The notes below the pieces were generated by a model. The model saw only the letters and a program-made list of their open reading frames with translations. It did no database searches and was not told where the DNA came from. A stretch of DNA of 64,000 nt, taken from contig JALIGW010000061.1 in NCBI GenBank assembly GCA_023053685.1, forward strand, positions 2,994,001-3,058,000. Reading direction: 5' to 3'. Of the stretch, positions 15,136-28,214 are shown piece by piece. Each line of letters starts with the position of its first letter. Positions within the stretch are counted from its first letter, which is position 1. The translations under genes and the position numbers were made by a program. The stretch comes from Diadophis punctatus similis. Taxonomy: Eukaryota > Chordata > Lepidosauria > Squamata > Dipsadidae.

Positions 15136-15728
15136 CACCCCCAGCTTCTGTGAATTCAAACTACAATGGAGTGAGGTTTTTCCCCCAGATACTAACAAGT
15201 CTCACAAAGGAACTCCACCCCCAGCTTCTGTGAATTCAAACTACAATGGAGTGAGGTTTCTTCCCCAAGATACTCACAGGTGTCAGCCAGGAACTCCACC
15301 CCCATTTTCTGTGAATTCAAACTGCAATGGAGTGAGGTTTTTTCCCCAGGATACTCACAGGTCTCAGCCAGGAACTCCACCCCCATCTTCTGTGAATTCA
15401 AACTACAATTGAGTGAGGTTTATTCCCCCAAATACTCACAGGTCTCAGCCAGGAAGTCCACCCCCAGCTTCTGTGAATTCAAACTACAATGGAGTAAGGT
15501 TTCTTCCCTCAGATACTCACAGGTCTCAGCCAGGAACTCCACCCCCAGCTTCTGTGAATTGAAACTACAATGCAGTGAGGATGTGTTCCCCCAGATAGTC
15601 ACAGGTCTCAGCCAGGAACTCCACCCCCAGCTTCTGTGAATTCAAACTACAATGGAGTGAGGTTTCCCCCCTCCAAATACTCACAGGTCTCAGCCAGGAA
15701 CTCCACCCCCAGCTTCTGTGAATTCAAA

Positions 15729-17732
15729 CTACAATGGAGTGAGGTTCCCCCCCCCCAGATACTCACAAGTATCAGCCAGGAACTCCACCCCTAGCTTCTG
15801 TGAATTCAAACTACAATGGAGTGAGGTTTTTCCCCCCAGATAATAACAAGTCTCACCGAGGAACTCCACCCCAAGCTTCTGTGAATTCAAACTACAATGG
15901 AGTGAGGTTTTTTCCCCAAGATACTCACAGGTCTCAGCCAGGAACTCCACCCCAAGCTTCTGTGAATTCAAACTACAATTGAGTGAGGTTTATTCCCCCA
16001 GATACTCACAGGTCTCAGCCAGGAAGTCCACCCCCAGCTTCTGTGAATTCAAACTACAATGGAGTAAGGTTTCTTCCCTCAGATACTCACAGGTCTCAGC
16101 CAGGATGTCCACCCCCAGCTTCTGTGAATTCAAACTACAATGGAGTGAGATTTCTTCCCCCAGATACTCACAGGTCTCAGCCAGGAACTCCACCCCCAGC
16201 TTCTGTGAATTCAAACTACAATGGAGTGAGGTTTTTTCCCCAGATACTCACAGGTCTCAGCCAGGAACTCCACGCCAAGCTTCTGTGAATTCATACTGCA
16301 ATGGAGTGAGGTTTTTTAACCCAGAAACTCACAGGTCTCAGCCAGGAACTCCACCCCCGGCTTCTGTGAATTCAAACTACAATGGAGTGAGGTTTTGTTC
16401 CCCCAGATAGTCACAGGTCTCAGCCAGGAACTCCACCCCCAGCTTCTGTGAATTGAAACTACAATGCAGTGAGGATGTGTTCCCCCAGATAGTCACAGGT
16501 CTCAGCCAGGAACTCCACCCCCAGCTTCTGTGAATTCAAACTACAATGGAGTGAGGTTTCCCCCCTCCAAATACTCACAGGTCTCAGCCAGGAACTCCAC
16601 CCCCAGCTTCTGTGAATTCAAACTACAATGGAGTGAGGTTCCCCCCCCCCAGATACTCACAAGTATCAGCCAGGAACTCCACCCCTAGCTTCTGTGAATT
16701 CAAACTACAATGGAGTGAGGTTTTTCCCCCCAGATAATAACAAGTCTCACCGAGGAACTCCACCCCAAGCTTCTGTGAATTCAAACTACAATGGAGTGAG
16801 GTTTTTTCCCCAAGATACTCACAGGTCTCAGCCAGGAACTCCACCCCAAGCTTCTGTGAATTCAAACTACAATGGAGTGAGGTTTTTTCCCCAAGATACT
16901 CACAGATCTCAGCCAGGAACTCCACCCCCATCTTCTGTGAATTCAAACTACAATGGAGTCAGGTTTCTTCCCCCAGATACTCACAGGTCTCAGCCAGGAA
17001 CTCCACCCACAGCTTCTGTGAATTCAAACTACAATGGAGTGAGGTTTCTTTCCCCAGATACTCACAGGTCTCAGCCAGGAACTCCACCCCCAGCTTCTGT
17101 GGATTGAAACTACAATGCAGTGAGGTTGTGTTCCCCCAGATAGTCACAGGTCTCAGCCAGGAACTCCACCCCCAGCTTCTGTGAATTGAAACTACAATGC
17201 AGTGAGGTTTCACACCCCAGATACTCACAAGTCTAAGCCAGGAACTCCACCCCCAGCTTCTGTGAATTCAAATTACAATGGAGTGAGGTTTTTTCCCCCA
17301 GATACTAACAAGTCTCACAAAGGAACTCCACCCCCAGCTTCTGTGAATTCAAACTACAATGGAGTGAGGTTTCTTCCCCAAGATACTCACAGGTCTCAGC
17401 CAGGAACTCCACCCCCATCTTCTGTGAATTCAAACTACAATTGAGTGAGGTTTATTCCCCCAGATACTCACAGGTCTCAGCCAGGAAGTCCACCCCCAGC
17501 TTCTGTGAATTCAAACTACAATGGAGTAAGGTTTCTTCCCTCAGATACTCACAGGTCTCAGCCAGGATGTCCATCCCCAGCTTCTGTGAATTCAAACTAC
17601 AATGGAGTGAGATTTCTTCCCCCAGATACTCACAGGTCTCAGCCAGGAACTCCACCCCCAGCTTCTGTGAATTCAAACTACAATGGAGTGAGGTTTTTTC
17701 CCCAGATACTCACAGGTCTCAGCCAGGAACTC
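15729..17732. repeat. Higher-order repeat, 2597-bp period, copy 2
   Basis: Second copy of the 13132-15135 module at constant offset 2597, including the shared rare GTCCATCCCC substitution (14974 region and 17571 region). The constant offset means no net indel in about 2 kb, even in the C-runs, which points to recent duplication. Confidence 0.85.
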
Positions 17733-18165
17733 CACGCCAAGCTTCTGTGAATTCATACTGCAATGGAGTGAGGTTTTTTAACCCAGAAATTCACGGGTCT
17801 CAGCCAGGAACTCCACCCCCAGCTTCTGTGAATTCAAACTACAATGAAGTGAGGTTTTTTCCCCAGATACTCACAGGTCTCAGCCAGGAACTCCACCCCC
17901 AGCTTCTGTGAATTCAAACTACAATGGAGCGAGGTTCCCCCCCGATACTCACAGGTATCAGCCAGGAACTCCACCCCCAGCTTCTCTGAATTCAAACTGC
18001 AATGGAGTGAGGTTCCCCCCCCAGATACTCACAGGTCTCAGCCAGGAACTCCACCCCCAGCTTCTGTGAATTGAAACTACAATGCAGTGAGGTTTCACAC
18101 CCCAGATACTCACAAGTCTAAGCCAGGAACTCCACCCCCAGCTTCTGTGAATTCAAATTACAATG

Positions 18166-20508
18166 GAGTGAGGTTTTTTCCCCCAGATACTAACAAGTCT
18201 CACAAAGGAACTCCACCCCCAGCTTCTGTGAATTCAAACTACAATGGAGTGAGGTTTCTTCCCCAAGATACTCACAGGTCTCAGCCAGGAACTCCACCCC
18301 CATCTTCTGTGAATTCAAACTACAATTGAGTGAGGTTTATTCCCCCAGATACTCACAGGTCTCAGCCAGGAAGTCCACCCCCAGCTTCTGTGAATTCAAA
18401 CTACAATGGAGTATGGTTTCTTCCCTCAGATACTCACAGGTCTCAGCCAGGATGTCCATCCCCAGCTTCTGTGAATTCAAACTACAATGGAGTGAGATTT
18501 CTTCCCCCAGATACTCACAGGTCTCAGCCAGGAACTCCACCCCCAGCTTCTGTGAATTCAAACTACAATGGAGTGAGGTTTTTTCCCCAGATACTCACAG
18601 GTCTCAGCCAGGAACTCCACGCCAAGCTTCTGTGAATTCATACTACAATGGAGTGAGGTTTTTTCCCCAGATACTCACAGGTCTCAGCCAGGAACTCCAC
18701 CCCCAGCTTCTGTGAATTGAAACTACAATGCAGTGAGGTTTCACACCCCAGATACTCACAAGTCTAAGCCAGGAACTCCACCCCCAGCTTCTGTGAATTC
18801 AAACTACAATGGAGTGAGGTTTTTTCCCCCAGATACTAACAAGTCTCACAAAGGAACTCCACCCCCAGCTTCTGTGAATTCAAACTACAATGGAGTGAGG
18901 CTTCTTCCCCAAGATACTCACAGGTCTCAGCCAGGAACTCCACCCCCATCTTCTGTGAATTCAAACTACAATTGAGTGAGGTTTATTCCCCCAGATACTC
19001 ACAGGTCTCAGCCAGGAAGTCCACCCCCAGCTTCTGTGAATTCAAACTACAATGGAGTAAGGTTTTTTCCCTCAGATACTCACAGGTCTCAGCCAGGATG
19101 TCCACCCCCAGCTTCTGTGAATTCAAACTACAATGGAGTGAGATTTTTTCCCCCAGATACTCACAGGTCTCAGCCAGGAACTCCACCCCCAGCTTCTGTG
19201 AATTCAAACTACAATGGAGTGAGGTTTTTTCCCCAGATACTCACAGGTCTCAGCCAGGAACTCCACGCCAAGCTTCTGTGAATTCATACTGCAATGGAGT
19301 GAGGTTTTTTAACCCAGAAATTCACGGGTCTCAGCCAGGAACTCCACCCCCAGCTTCTGTGAATTCAAACTACAATGAAGTGAGGTTTTTTCTCCAGATA
19401 CTCACAGGTCTCAGCCAGGAACTCCACCCCCAGCTTCTGTGAATTCAAACTACAATGGAGCGAGGTTCCCCCCCGATACTCACAGGTATCAGCCAGGAAC
19501 TCCACCCCCAGCTTCTCTGAATTCAAACTGCAATGGAGTGAGGTTCCCCCCCCCAGATACTCACAGGTCTCAGCCAGGAACTCCACCCCCAGCTTCTGTG
19601 AATTGAAACTACAATGCAGTGAGGTTTCACACCCCAGATACTCACAAGTCTAAGCCAGGAACTCCACCCCCAGCTTCTGTGAATTCAAATTACAATGGAG
19701 TGAGGTTTTTTCCCCCAGATACTAACAAGTCTCACAAAGGAACTCCACCCCCAGCTTCTGTGAATTCAAACTACAATGGAGTGAGGTTTCTTCCCCAAGA
19801 TACTCACAGGTCTCAGCCAGGAACTCCACCCCCATCTTCTGTGAATTCAAACTACAATTGAGTGAGGTTTATTCCCCCAGATACTCACAGGTCTCAGCCA
19901 GGAAGTCCACCCCCAGCTTCTGTGAATTCAAACTACAATGGAGTAAGGTTTCTTCCCTCAGATACTCACAGGTCTCAGCCAGGATGTCCATCCCCAGCTT
20001 CTGTGAATTCAAACTACAATGGAGTGAGATTTCTTCCCCCAGATACTCACAGGTCTCAGCCAGGAACTCCACCCCCAGCTTCTGTGAATTCAAACTACAA
20101 TGGAGTGAGGTTTTTTCCCCAGATACTCACAGGTCTCAGCCAGGAACTCCACGCCAAGCTTCTGTGAATTCATACTGCAATGGAGTGAGGTTTTTTAACC
20201 CAGAAACTCACAGGTCTCAGCCAGGAACTCTACCCCCAGCTACTGTGAATTCAAACTACAATGGAGTGAGGTTTTGTTCCCCCAGATAGTCACAGGTCTC
20301 AGCCAGGAACTCCACCCCCAGCTTCTGTGAATTGAAACTACAATGCAGTGAGGATGTGTTCCCAAAGATAGTCACAGGTCTCAGCCAGGAACTCCACCCC
20401 CAGCTTCTGTGAATTGAAACTACAATGCAGTGAGGTTTCACACCCCAGATACTCACAAGTCTAAGCCAGGAACTCCACCCCCAGCTTCTGTGAATTCAAA
20501 CTAAAATG
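18166..20508. repeat. Higher-order repeat, 2343-bp period, copy 1
   Basis: 29 monomers. It is followed directly by a nearly identical second copy (18330 to 20673, 18733 to 21076, 18976 to 21319, 19619 to 21962, 19862 to 22205, 20256 to 22599; all offset 2343). Private variants are shared: GTATGGTTTC, AGGCTTCTTCC, TACTACAATGG after CATA, and GTTCCCAAAG. The only internal difference I noticed is TTTCTCCAG near 19390 against TTTCCCCAG in copy 2. Confidence 0.9.
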
Positions 20509-22851
20509 GAGTGAGGTTTTTTCCCCCAGATACTAACAAGTCTCACAAAGGAACTCCACCCCCAGCTTCTGTGAATTCAAACTACAATGGAGTGAGGTTT
20601 CTTCCCCAAGATACTCACAGGTCTCAGCCAGGAACTCCACCCCCATCTTCTGTGAATTCAAACTACAATTGAGTGAGGTTTATTCCCCCAGATACTCACA
20701 GGTCTCAGCCAGGAAGTCCACCCCCAGCTTCTGTGAATTCAAACTACAATGGAGTATGGTTTCTTCCCTCAGATACTCACAGGTCTCAGCCAGGATGTCC
20801 ATCCCCAGCTTCTGTGAATTCAAACTACAATGGAGTGAGATTTCTTCCCCCAGATACTCACAGGTCTCAGCCAGGAACTCCACCCCCAGCTTCTGTGAAT
20901 TCAAACTACAATGGAGTGAGGTTTTTTCCCCAGATACTCACAGGTCTCAGCCAGGAACTCCACGCCAAGCTTCTGTGAATTCATACTACAATGGAGTGAG
21001 GTTTTTTCCCCAGATACTCACAGGTCTCAGCCAGGAACTCCACCCCCAGCTTCTGTGAATTGAAACTACAATGCAGTGAGGTTTCACACCCCAGATACTC
21101 ACAAGTCTAAGCCAGGAACTCCACCCCCAGCTTCTGTGAATTCAAACTACAATGGAGTGAGGTTTTTTCCCCCAGATACTAACAAGTCTCACAAAGGAAC
21201 TCCACCCCCAGCTTCTGTGAATTCAAACTACAATGGAGTGAGGCTTCTTCCCCAAGATACTCACAGGTCTCAGCCAGGAACTCCACCCCCATCTTCTGTG
21301 AATTCAAACTACAATTGAGTGAGGTTTATTCCCCCAGATACTCACAGGTCTCAGCCAGGAAGTCCACCCCCAGCTTCTGTGAATTCAAACTACAATGGAG
21401 TAAGGTTTTTTCCCTCAGATACTCACAGGTCTCAGCCAGGATGTCCACCCCCAGCTTCTGTGAATTCAAACTACAATGGAGTGAGATTTTTTCCCCCAGA
21501 TACTCACAGGTCTCAGCCAGGAACTCCACCCCCAGCTTCTGTGAATTCAAACTACAATGGAGTGAGGTTTTTTCCCCAGATACTCACAGGTCTCAGCCAG
21601 GAACTCCACGCCAAGCTTCTGTGAATTCATACTGCAATGGAGTGAGGTTTTTTAACCCAGAAATTCACGGGTCTCAGCCAGGAACTCCACCCCCAGCTTC
21701 TGTGAATTCAAACTACAATGAAGTGAGGTTTTTTCCCCAGATACTCACAGGTCTCAGCCAGGAACTCCACCCCCAGCTTCTGTGAATTCAAACTACAATG
21801 GAGCGAGGTTCCCCCCCGATACTCACAGGTATCAGCCAGGAACTCCACCCCCAGCTTCTCTGAATTCAAACTGCAATGGAGTGAGGTTCCCCCCCCCAGA
21901 TACTCACAGGTCTCAGCCAGGAACTCCACCCCCAGCTTCTGTGAATTGAAACTACAATGCAGTGAGGTTTCACACCCCAGATACTCACAAGTCTAAGCCA
22001 GGAACTCCACCCCCAGCTTCTGTGAATTCAAATTACAATGGAGTGAGGTTTTTTCCCCCAGATACTAACAAGTCTCACAAAGGAACTCCACCCCCAGCTT
22101 CTGTGAATTCAAACTACAATGGAGTGAGGTTTCTTCCCCAAGATACTCACAGGTCTCAGCCAGGAACTCCACCCCCATCTTCTGTGAATTCAAACTACAA
22201 TTGAGTGAGGTTTATTCCCCCAGATACTCACAGGTCTCAGCCAGGAAGTCCACCCCCAGCTTCTGTGAATTCAAACTACAATGGAGTAAGGTTTCTTCCC
22301 TCAGATACTCACAGGTCTCAGCCAGGATGTCCATCCCCAGCTTCTGTGAATTCAAACTACAATGGAGTGAGATTTCTTCCCCCAGATACTCACAGGTCTC
22401 AGCCAGGAACTCCACCCCCAGCTTCTGTGAATTCAAACTACAATGGAGTGAGGTTTTTTCCCCAGATACTCACAGGTCTCAGCCAGGAACTCCACGCCAA
22501 GCTTCTGTGAATTCATACTGCAATGGAGTGAGGTTTTTTAACCCAGAAACTCACAGGTCTCAGCCAGGAACTCTACCCCCAGCTACTGTGAATTCAAACT
22601 ACAATGGAGTGAGGTTTTGTTCCCCCAGATAGTCACAGGTCTCAGCCAGGAACTCCACCCCCAGCTTCTGTGAATTGAAACTACAATGCAGTGAGGATGT
22701 GTTCCCAAAGATAGTCACAGGTCTCAGCCAGGAACTCCACCCCCAGCTTCTGTGAATTGAAACTACAATGCAGTGAGGTTTCACACCCCAGATACTCACA
22801 AGTCTAAGCCAGGAACTCCACCCCCAGCTTCTGTGAATTCAAACTAAAATG
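20509..22851. repeat. Higher-order repeat, 2343-bp period, copy 2
   Basis: Direct tandem copy of the preceding 2343 bp. The junction variant CAAACTAAAATGG occurs both near 20500 and near 22843, one period apart, marking the boundary. Homology continues a little past the end and then diverges near 22929 (CAATGCAGTG against CAATGGAGTG). Confidence 0.9.
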
Positions 22852-24128
22852 GAGTGAGGTTTTTTCCCCCAGATACTAACAAGTCTCACAAAGGAACTCC
22901 ACCCCCAGCTTCTGTGAATTCAAACTACAATGCAGTGAGGTTTCTTCCCCAAGATACTCACAGGTCTCAGCCAGGAAGTCCACCCCCATCTTCTGTGAAT
23001 TCAAACTACAATTGAGTGAGGTTTATTCCCCCAGATACTCACAGGTCTCAGCCAGGAAGTCCACCCCCAGCTTCTGTGAATTCAAACTACAATGGAGTAA
23101 GGTTTCTTCCCTCAGATACTCACAGGTCTCAGCCAGGATGTCCACCCCCAGCTTCTGTGAATTCAAACTACAATGGAGTGAGATTTCTTCCCCCAGATAC
23201 TCACAGGTCTCAGCCAGGAACTCCACCCCCAGCTTCTGTGAATTCAAACTACAATGGAGTGAGGTTTTTTCCCCAGATACTCACAGGTCTCAGCCAGGAA
23301 CTCCACGCCAAGCTTCTGTGAATTCATACTGCAATGGAGTGAGGTTTTTTATCCCAGAAATTCACAGGTCTCAGCCAGGAACTCCACCACCAGCTTCTGT
23401 GAATTCAAACTACAATGAAGTGAGGTTTTTTCCCCAGATACTCACAGGTCTCAGCCAGGAACTCCACCCCCAGCTTCTGTGAATTCAAACTACAATGGAG
23501 CGAGGTTCCCCCCCGATACTCACAGGTATCAGCCAGGAACTCCACCCCCAGCTTCTCTGAATTCAAACTGCAATGGAGTGAGGTTCCCCCCCCAGATACT
23601 CACAGGTCTCAGCCAGGAACTCCACCCCCAGCTTCTGTGAATTTAAACTACAATGGAGTGAGGTTTCTTCGACAAGATACTCACAGGTCTCAGCCAGAAA
23701 CTCCACCCCCAGCTTCTGTGAATTCAAACTACAATGGAGTGAGATTTCTTCCCCCAGATACTCACAGGTCTCAGCCAGGCACTCCACCCCCAGCTTCTGT
23801 GAATTCAAACTACAATGGAGTGAGGTTTTTTCCCCAGATACTCACAGGTCTCAGCCAGGAACTCCACGCCAAGCTTCTGTGAATTCATACTGCAATGGAG
23901 TGAGGTTTTGTAACCCAGAAATTCACAGGTCTCAGCCAGGAACTCCACGCCAAGCTTCTGTGAATTCATACTGCAATGGAGTGAGGTTTTGTAACCCAGA
24001 AATTCACAGGTCTCAGCCAGGAACTCCACCCCCAGCTTCTGTGAATTCAAACTACAATGAAGTGAGGTTTTTTCCCCCGATACTCACAGGTATCAGCCAG
24101 GAACTCCACCCCCAGCTTCTCTGAATTC

Positions 24129-24144
24129 AAACTGCAATGGAGTG
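24129..24144 (+). other. Uninterrupted paralogue of the L1 insertion site (empty site 1)
   Basis: The 16 bases AAACTGCAATGGAGTG occur once here, followed directly by AGGTTCCCC. The left flank matches the bases before the L1 at offset 3643 and the right flank matches the bases after it at offset 6300. The difference, 2657, equals the element plus one target-site duplication. The flanks share rare features with the occupied copy, including GGCACTCC, two successive TTTTGTAACCCAG monomers and GCTTCTCTGAATTC. Confidence 0.93.
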
Positions 24145-27100
24145 AGGTTCCCCCCCCCCCAGATACTCACAGGTCTCAGCCAGGAACTCCACCCCCAGCT
24201 TCTGTGAATTTAAACTACAATGGAGTGAGGTTTCTTCGACAAGATACTCACAGGTCTCAGCCAGGAACTCCACCCCCAGCTTCTGTGAATTCAAACTACA
24301 ATGGAGTGAGGTGTTTTCCCCCAGATACTCACAGGTCTCAGACAGGAACTCCACCCCCAGCTTCTGTGAATTCAAACTACAATGGAGTGAGGTTTCCCCC
24401 CCCCAAATACTCACAGGTCTCAGCCAGGAACTCCACCCCCAGCTTCTGTGAATTCAAACTACAATGGAGTGAGGTTCCCTCCCCCAGATACTCACAGGTC
24501 TCAGCCAGGAACTCCACCCCCAGCTTCTGTGAATTCAAACTACAATGGAGTGAGGTTTTGTCCCCCAGATACTCACAGGTCTCAGCCAGGAACTCCACCC
24601 CCAGCTTCTGTGAATTTAAACTACAATGGAGTGAGGTTTCTTCGACAAGATACTCACAGGTCTCAGCCAGGAACTCCACCCCAAGCTTCTGTGAATTCAA
24701 ACTACAATGGAGTGAGGTTTTCCCCCCCAGATAATAACAAGTCTCACCCATGAACTCCACCCCAAGCTTCTGTGAATTCAAACTACAATGGAGTGAGGTT
24801 ATTTCCCCAAGATACTCACAGGTCTCAGCCAGGAACTCCACCCCCATCTTCTGTGAATTCAAACTACAATGGAGTGAGGTTTTTTCCCCAAGATACTCAC
24901 AGGTCTCAGCCAGGAACTCCACCCCAAGCTTCTGTGAATTCAAACTACAATGGAGTGAGGTTTTTTCCCCAAGATACTCACAGATCTCAGCCAGGAACTC
25001 CACCCCCATCTTCTGTGAATTCAAACTACAATGGAGTCAGGTTTCTTCCCCCAGATACTCACAGGTCTCAGCCAGGAACTCCACCCACAGCTTCTGTGAA
25101 TTCAAACTACAATGGAGTGAGGTTTCTTTCCCCAGATACTCACAGGTCTCAGCCAGGAACTCCACCCCCAGCTTCTGTGGATTGAAACTACAATGCAGTG
25201 AGGTTGTGTTCCCCCAGATAGTCACAGGTCTCAGCCAGGAACTCCACCCCCAGCTTCTGTGAATTGAAACTACAATGCAGTGAGGTTTCACACCCCAGAT
25301 ACTCACAAGTCTAAGCCAGGAACTCCACCCCCAGCTTCTGTGAATTCAAATTACAATGGAGTGAGGTTTTTCCCCCCAGATACTAACAAGTCTCACAAAG
25401 GAACTCCACCCCCAGCTTCTGTGAATTCAAACTACAATGGAGTGAGGTTTCTTCCCCAAGATACTCACAGGTCTCAGCCAGGAACTCCACCCCCATCTTC
25501 TGTGAATTCAAACTACAATTGAGTGAGGTTTATTCCCCCAGATACTCACAGGTCTCAGCCAGGAAGTCCACCCCCAGCTTCTGTAAATTCAAACTACAAT
25601 GGAGTAAGGTTTCTTCCCTCAGATACTCACAGGTCTCAGCCAGGATGTCCATCCCCAGCTTCTGTGAATTCAAACTACAATGGAGTGAGATTTCTTCCCC
25701 CAGATACTCACAGGTCTCAGCCAGGAACTCCACCCCCAGCTTCTGTGAATTCAAACTACAATGGAGTGAGGTTTTTTCCCCAGATACTCACAGGTCTCAG
25801 CCAGGAACTCCACGCCAAGCTTCTGTGAATTCATACTGCAATGGAGTGAGGTTTTTTAACCCAGAAACTCACAGGTCTCAGCCAGGAACTCTACCCCCAG
25901 CTACTGTGAATTCAAACTACAATGGAGTGAGGTTTTGTTCCCCCAGATAGTCACAGGTCTCAGCCAGGAACTCCACCCCCAGCTTCTGTGAATTCAAACT
26001 ACAATGGAGTGAGGTTTTTTCCCGAGATACTCACAGGTCTCAGCCAGGAACTCCACGCCAAGCTTCTGTGAATTCATACTGCAATGGAGTGAGGTTTTTT
26101 AACCCAGAAATTCACGGGTCTCAGCCAGGAACTCCACCCCCAGCTTCTGTGAATTCAAACTACAATGAAGTGAGGTTTTTTCCCCAGATACTCACAGGTC
26201 TCAGCCAGGAACTCCACCCCCAGCTTCTGTGAATTCAAACTACAATGGAGCGAGGTTCCCCCCCGATACTCACAGGTATCAGCCAGGAACTCCACCCCCA
26301 GCTTCTCTGAATTCAAACTGCAATGGAGTGAGGTTCCCCCCCCCAGATACTCACAGGTCTCAGCCAGGAACTCCACCCCCAGCTTCTGTGAATTGAAACT
26401 ACAATGCAGTGAGGTTTCACACCCCAGATACTCACAAGTCTAAGCCAGGAACTCCACCCCCAGCTTCTGTGAATTCAAATTACAATGGAGTGAGGTTTTT
26501 TCCCCCAGATACTAACAAGTCTCACAAAGGAACTCCACCCCCAGCTTCTGTGAATTCAAACTACAATGGAGTGAGGTTTCTTCCCCAAGATACTCACAGG
26601 TCTCAGCCAGGAACTCCACCCCCATCTTCTGTGAATTCAAACTACAATTGAGTGAGGTTTTTTCCCCAGATACTCACAGGTCTCAGCCAGGAACTCCACG
26701 CCAAGCATCTGTGAATTCATACTGCAATGGAGTGAGGTTTTTTAACCCAGAAACTCACAGGTCTCAGCCAGGAACTCTACCCCCAGCTACTGTGAATTCA
26801 AACTACAATGGAGTGAGGTTTTGTTCCCCCAGATAGTCACAGGTCTCAGCCAGGAACTCCACCCCCAGCTTCTGTGAATTGAAACTACAATGCAGTGAGG
26901 ATGTGTTCCCCCAGATAGTCACAGGTCTCAGCCAGGAACTCCACCCCCAGCTTCTGTGAATTGAAACTACAATGCAGTGAGGTTTCACACCCCAGATACT
27001 CACAAGTCTAAGCCAGGAACTCCACCCCCAGCTTCTGTGAATTCAAACTAAAATGGAGTGAGGTTTTTTCCCCCAGATACTAACAAGTCTCACAAAGGAA

Positions 27101-27771
27101 CTCCACCCCCAGCTTCTGTGAATTCAAACTACAATGGAGTGAGGTTTCTTCCCCAAGATACTCACAGGTCTCAGCCAGGAACTCCACCCCCATCTTCTGT
27201 GAATTCAAACTACAATTGAGTGAGGTTTATTCCCCCAGATACTCACAGGTCTCAGCCAGGAAGTCCACCCCCAGCTTCTGTGAATTCAAACTACATTGGA
27301 GTAAGGTTTCTTCCCTCAGATACTCACAGGTCTCAGCCAGGATGTCCACCCCCAGCTTCTGTGAATTCAAACTACAATGGAGTGAGATTTCTTCCCCCAG
27401 ATACTCACAGGTCTCAGCCAGGCACTCCACCCCCAGCTTCTGTGAATTCAAACTACAATGGAGTGAGGTTTTTTCCCCAGATACTCACAGGTCTCAGCCA
27501 GGAACTCCACGCCAAGCTTCTGTGAATTCATACTGCAATGGAGTGAGGTTTTGTAACCCAGAAATTCACAGGTCTCAGCCAGGAACTCCACGCCAAGCTT
27601 CTGTGAATTCATACTGCAATGGAGTGAGGTTTTGTAACCCAGAAATTCACAGGTCTCAGCCAGGAACTCCACCCCCAGCTTCTGTGAATTCAAACTACAA
27701 TGAAGTGAGGTTTTTTCCCCCGATACTCACAGGTATCAGCCAGGAACTCCACCCCCAGCTTCTCTGAATTC

Positions 27772-27787
27772 AAACTGCAATGGAGTG
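27772..27787 (+). repeat. Upstream target-site duplication of the L1 insertion
   Basis: AAACTGCAATGGAGTG is duplicated at 30429-30444. The last 13 bases are unambiguous and the first three As could also belong to the poly(A) tail on the other side. On the complementary strand the inferred first nick is GTTT/GAATTC, an acceptable variant of the TTTT/AA site of L1-type endonucleases. This fits target-primed reverse transcription. Confidence 0.95.
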
Positions 27788-27788
27788 G

Positions 27789-27802
27789 ACTTCCGGTTCC
27801 GG
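27789..27802 (-). promoter_or_regulatory. Two tandem ETS-family binding motifs at the element 5' end
   Basis: ACTTCCGG followed at once by TTCCGG. On the complementary strand these read CCGGAA and CCGGAAGT, the latter a perfect GABPA/ETS-class consensus. They lie at bases 2-15 of the element. ETS sites close to the start are typical of TATA-less promoters, so this could set the transcription start of the full-length RNA. Binding is inferred from sequence alone. Confidence 0.55.
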
Positions 27803-27818
27803 ATCGCTGCATCGCGGA

Positions 27819-27834
27819 CGCTCCTCGTTGAGCG
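27819..27834 (+). other. Short hairpin in L1 5' UTR (5-bp stem)
   Basis: CGCTC pairs with GAGCG around a 6-nt loop. On its own it is weak, but it is the first of several inverted repeats in the GC-rich leader. Confidence 0.4.
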
Positions 27835-27853
27835 CCTTTCCTTTTCCCCGTTA

Positions 27854-27882
27854 AAGCCGCCAGAACAGCTGTCTGGCGGCTT
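27854..27882 (+). other. Perfect 11-bp hairpin in L1 5' UTR
   Basis: AAGCCGCCAGA (27854-27864) is the exact reverse complement of TCTGGCGGCTT (27872-27882), with a 7-nt loop ACAGCTG. It is the strongest inverted repeat in the element. It could form a stable RNA stem near the 5' end of the transcript, with a possible role in translation or ribonucleoprotein assembly. That role is inference. Confidence 0.7.
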
Positions 27883-27888
27883 GAAAGT

Positions 27889-27912
27889 CTCTGCCCCGGG
27901 CAAAGGGGAGAG
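27889..27912 (+). other. Imperfect hairpin in L1 5' UTR
   Basis: CTCT-G-CCCC (27889-27897) can pair with GGGGAGAG (27905-27912), leaving one bulged G and a 7-nt loop. It lies directly downstream of the 11-bp hairpin. Confidence 0.45.
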
Positions 27913-28026
27913 ATGAGAGCCGGACAGGTGGGGTAGAGCCCCCCCTAGTGCCCCAAGTGTCAGCCAGGGGCGCGAAAGGTGAGGGCTCCCCAGCCAGCCT
28001 GTCTCTTGCTCCGGGGACTTGGAAAC

Positions 28027-28042
28027 CTCCGCTTTTGCGGAG
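28027..28042 (+). other. Perfect 6-bp hairpin with T4 loop in L1 5' UTR
   Basis: CTCCGC (28027-28032), TTTT, GCGGAG (28037-28042). It sits at the end of the GC-rich part of the leader. Confidence 0.5.
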
Positions 28043-28214
28043 CAAGATGCTGTGACCACCCGCTGCTTCGTGAATGGGATTACAACTACTTAATTGTTTA
28101 AACAAGCAGACAGAGAGAGACAGGATTTTAAAGGGCAAGTACAGATTTTTTTTTTCTTTCAACTCCACTGCTGATTTTCACTTCGGAAGAAACTAAGTAA
28201 CAGTTATTACGCTA

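Larger units (their letters stand above)
1..27787. repeat. Left arm of ~81-bp tandem satellite array
   Basis: Continuous head-to-tail array, about 340 monomers of 79-83 bp (81 most common; 80 when one C is missing from the pyrimidine tract). Each monomer carries GAATTC (or the variants GAATTG, GAATTT), then ACTACAATGGAGTGAGG, a T/C tract of variable length ending in AG, GATACTCACAGGTCTCAG, and an AACTCCACCCCC block leading into GCTTCTGTG. Recognisable variants include TTGAGTGAGGTTTATTCC, GTAAGGTTTCTTCCCTCAG with AGGATGTCC, GAGATTTCTTCC, CATACTGCAATGG with TTTTTTAACCCAGAA, TTTCACACCCCAG with AAGTCTAAGCC, GATACTAACAAGTCTCAC, CTTCGACAAGATAC and GATAGTCACAGG. The array is already present at base 1. 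There is no gene in this stretch: open frames on both strands are satellite read in multiples of 27 codons, and they are broken by indels in the C/T tract and by TAG-bearing variants. Confidence 0.98.

Noticed and set aside
24377..25024. Minus-strand frames reading KLGVEFLAETCEYLG repeats, up to about 215 codons
   Set aside because: Same cause on the other strand. Frames end wherever a C-run changes length, and I do not recognise the repeat as a protein domain.
1..27787. CRISPR-like array of short repeats
   Set aside because: Repeats are directly contiguous at 81 bp with no unique spacers and no cas genes, and the retrotransposon is eukaryotic.
27736..28168. Minus-strand frames in the L1 leader, considered as an ORF0-like antisense gene
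   Set aside because: Both start with GTG rather than ATG, they overlap each other in different frames, and one runs into satellite. I see nothing that supports translation.
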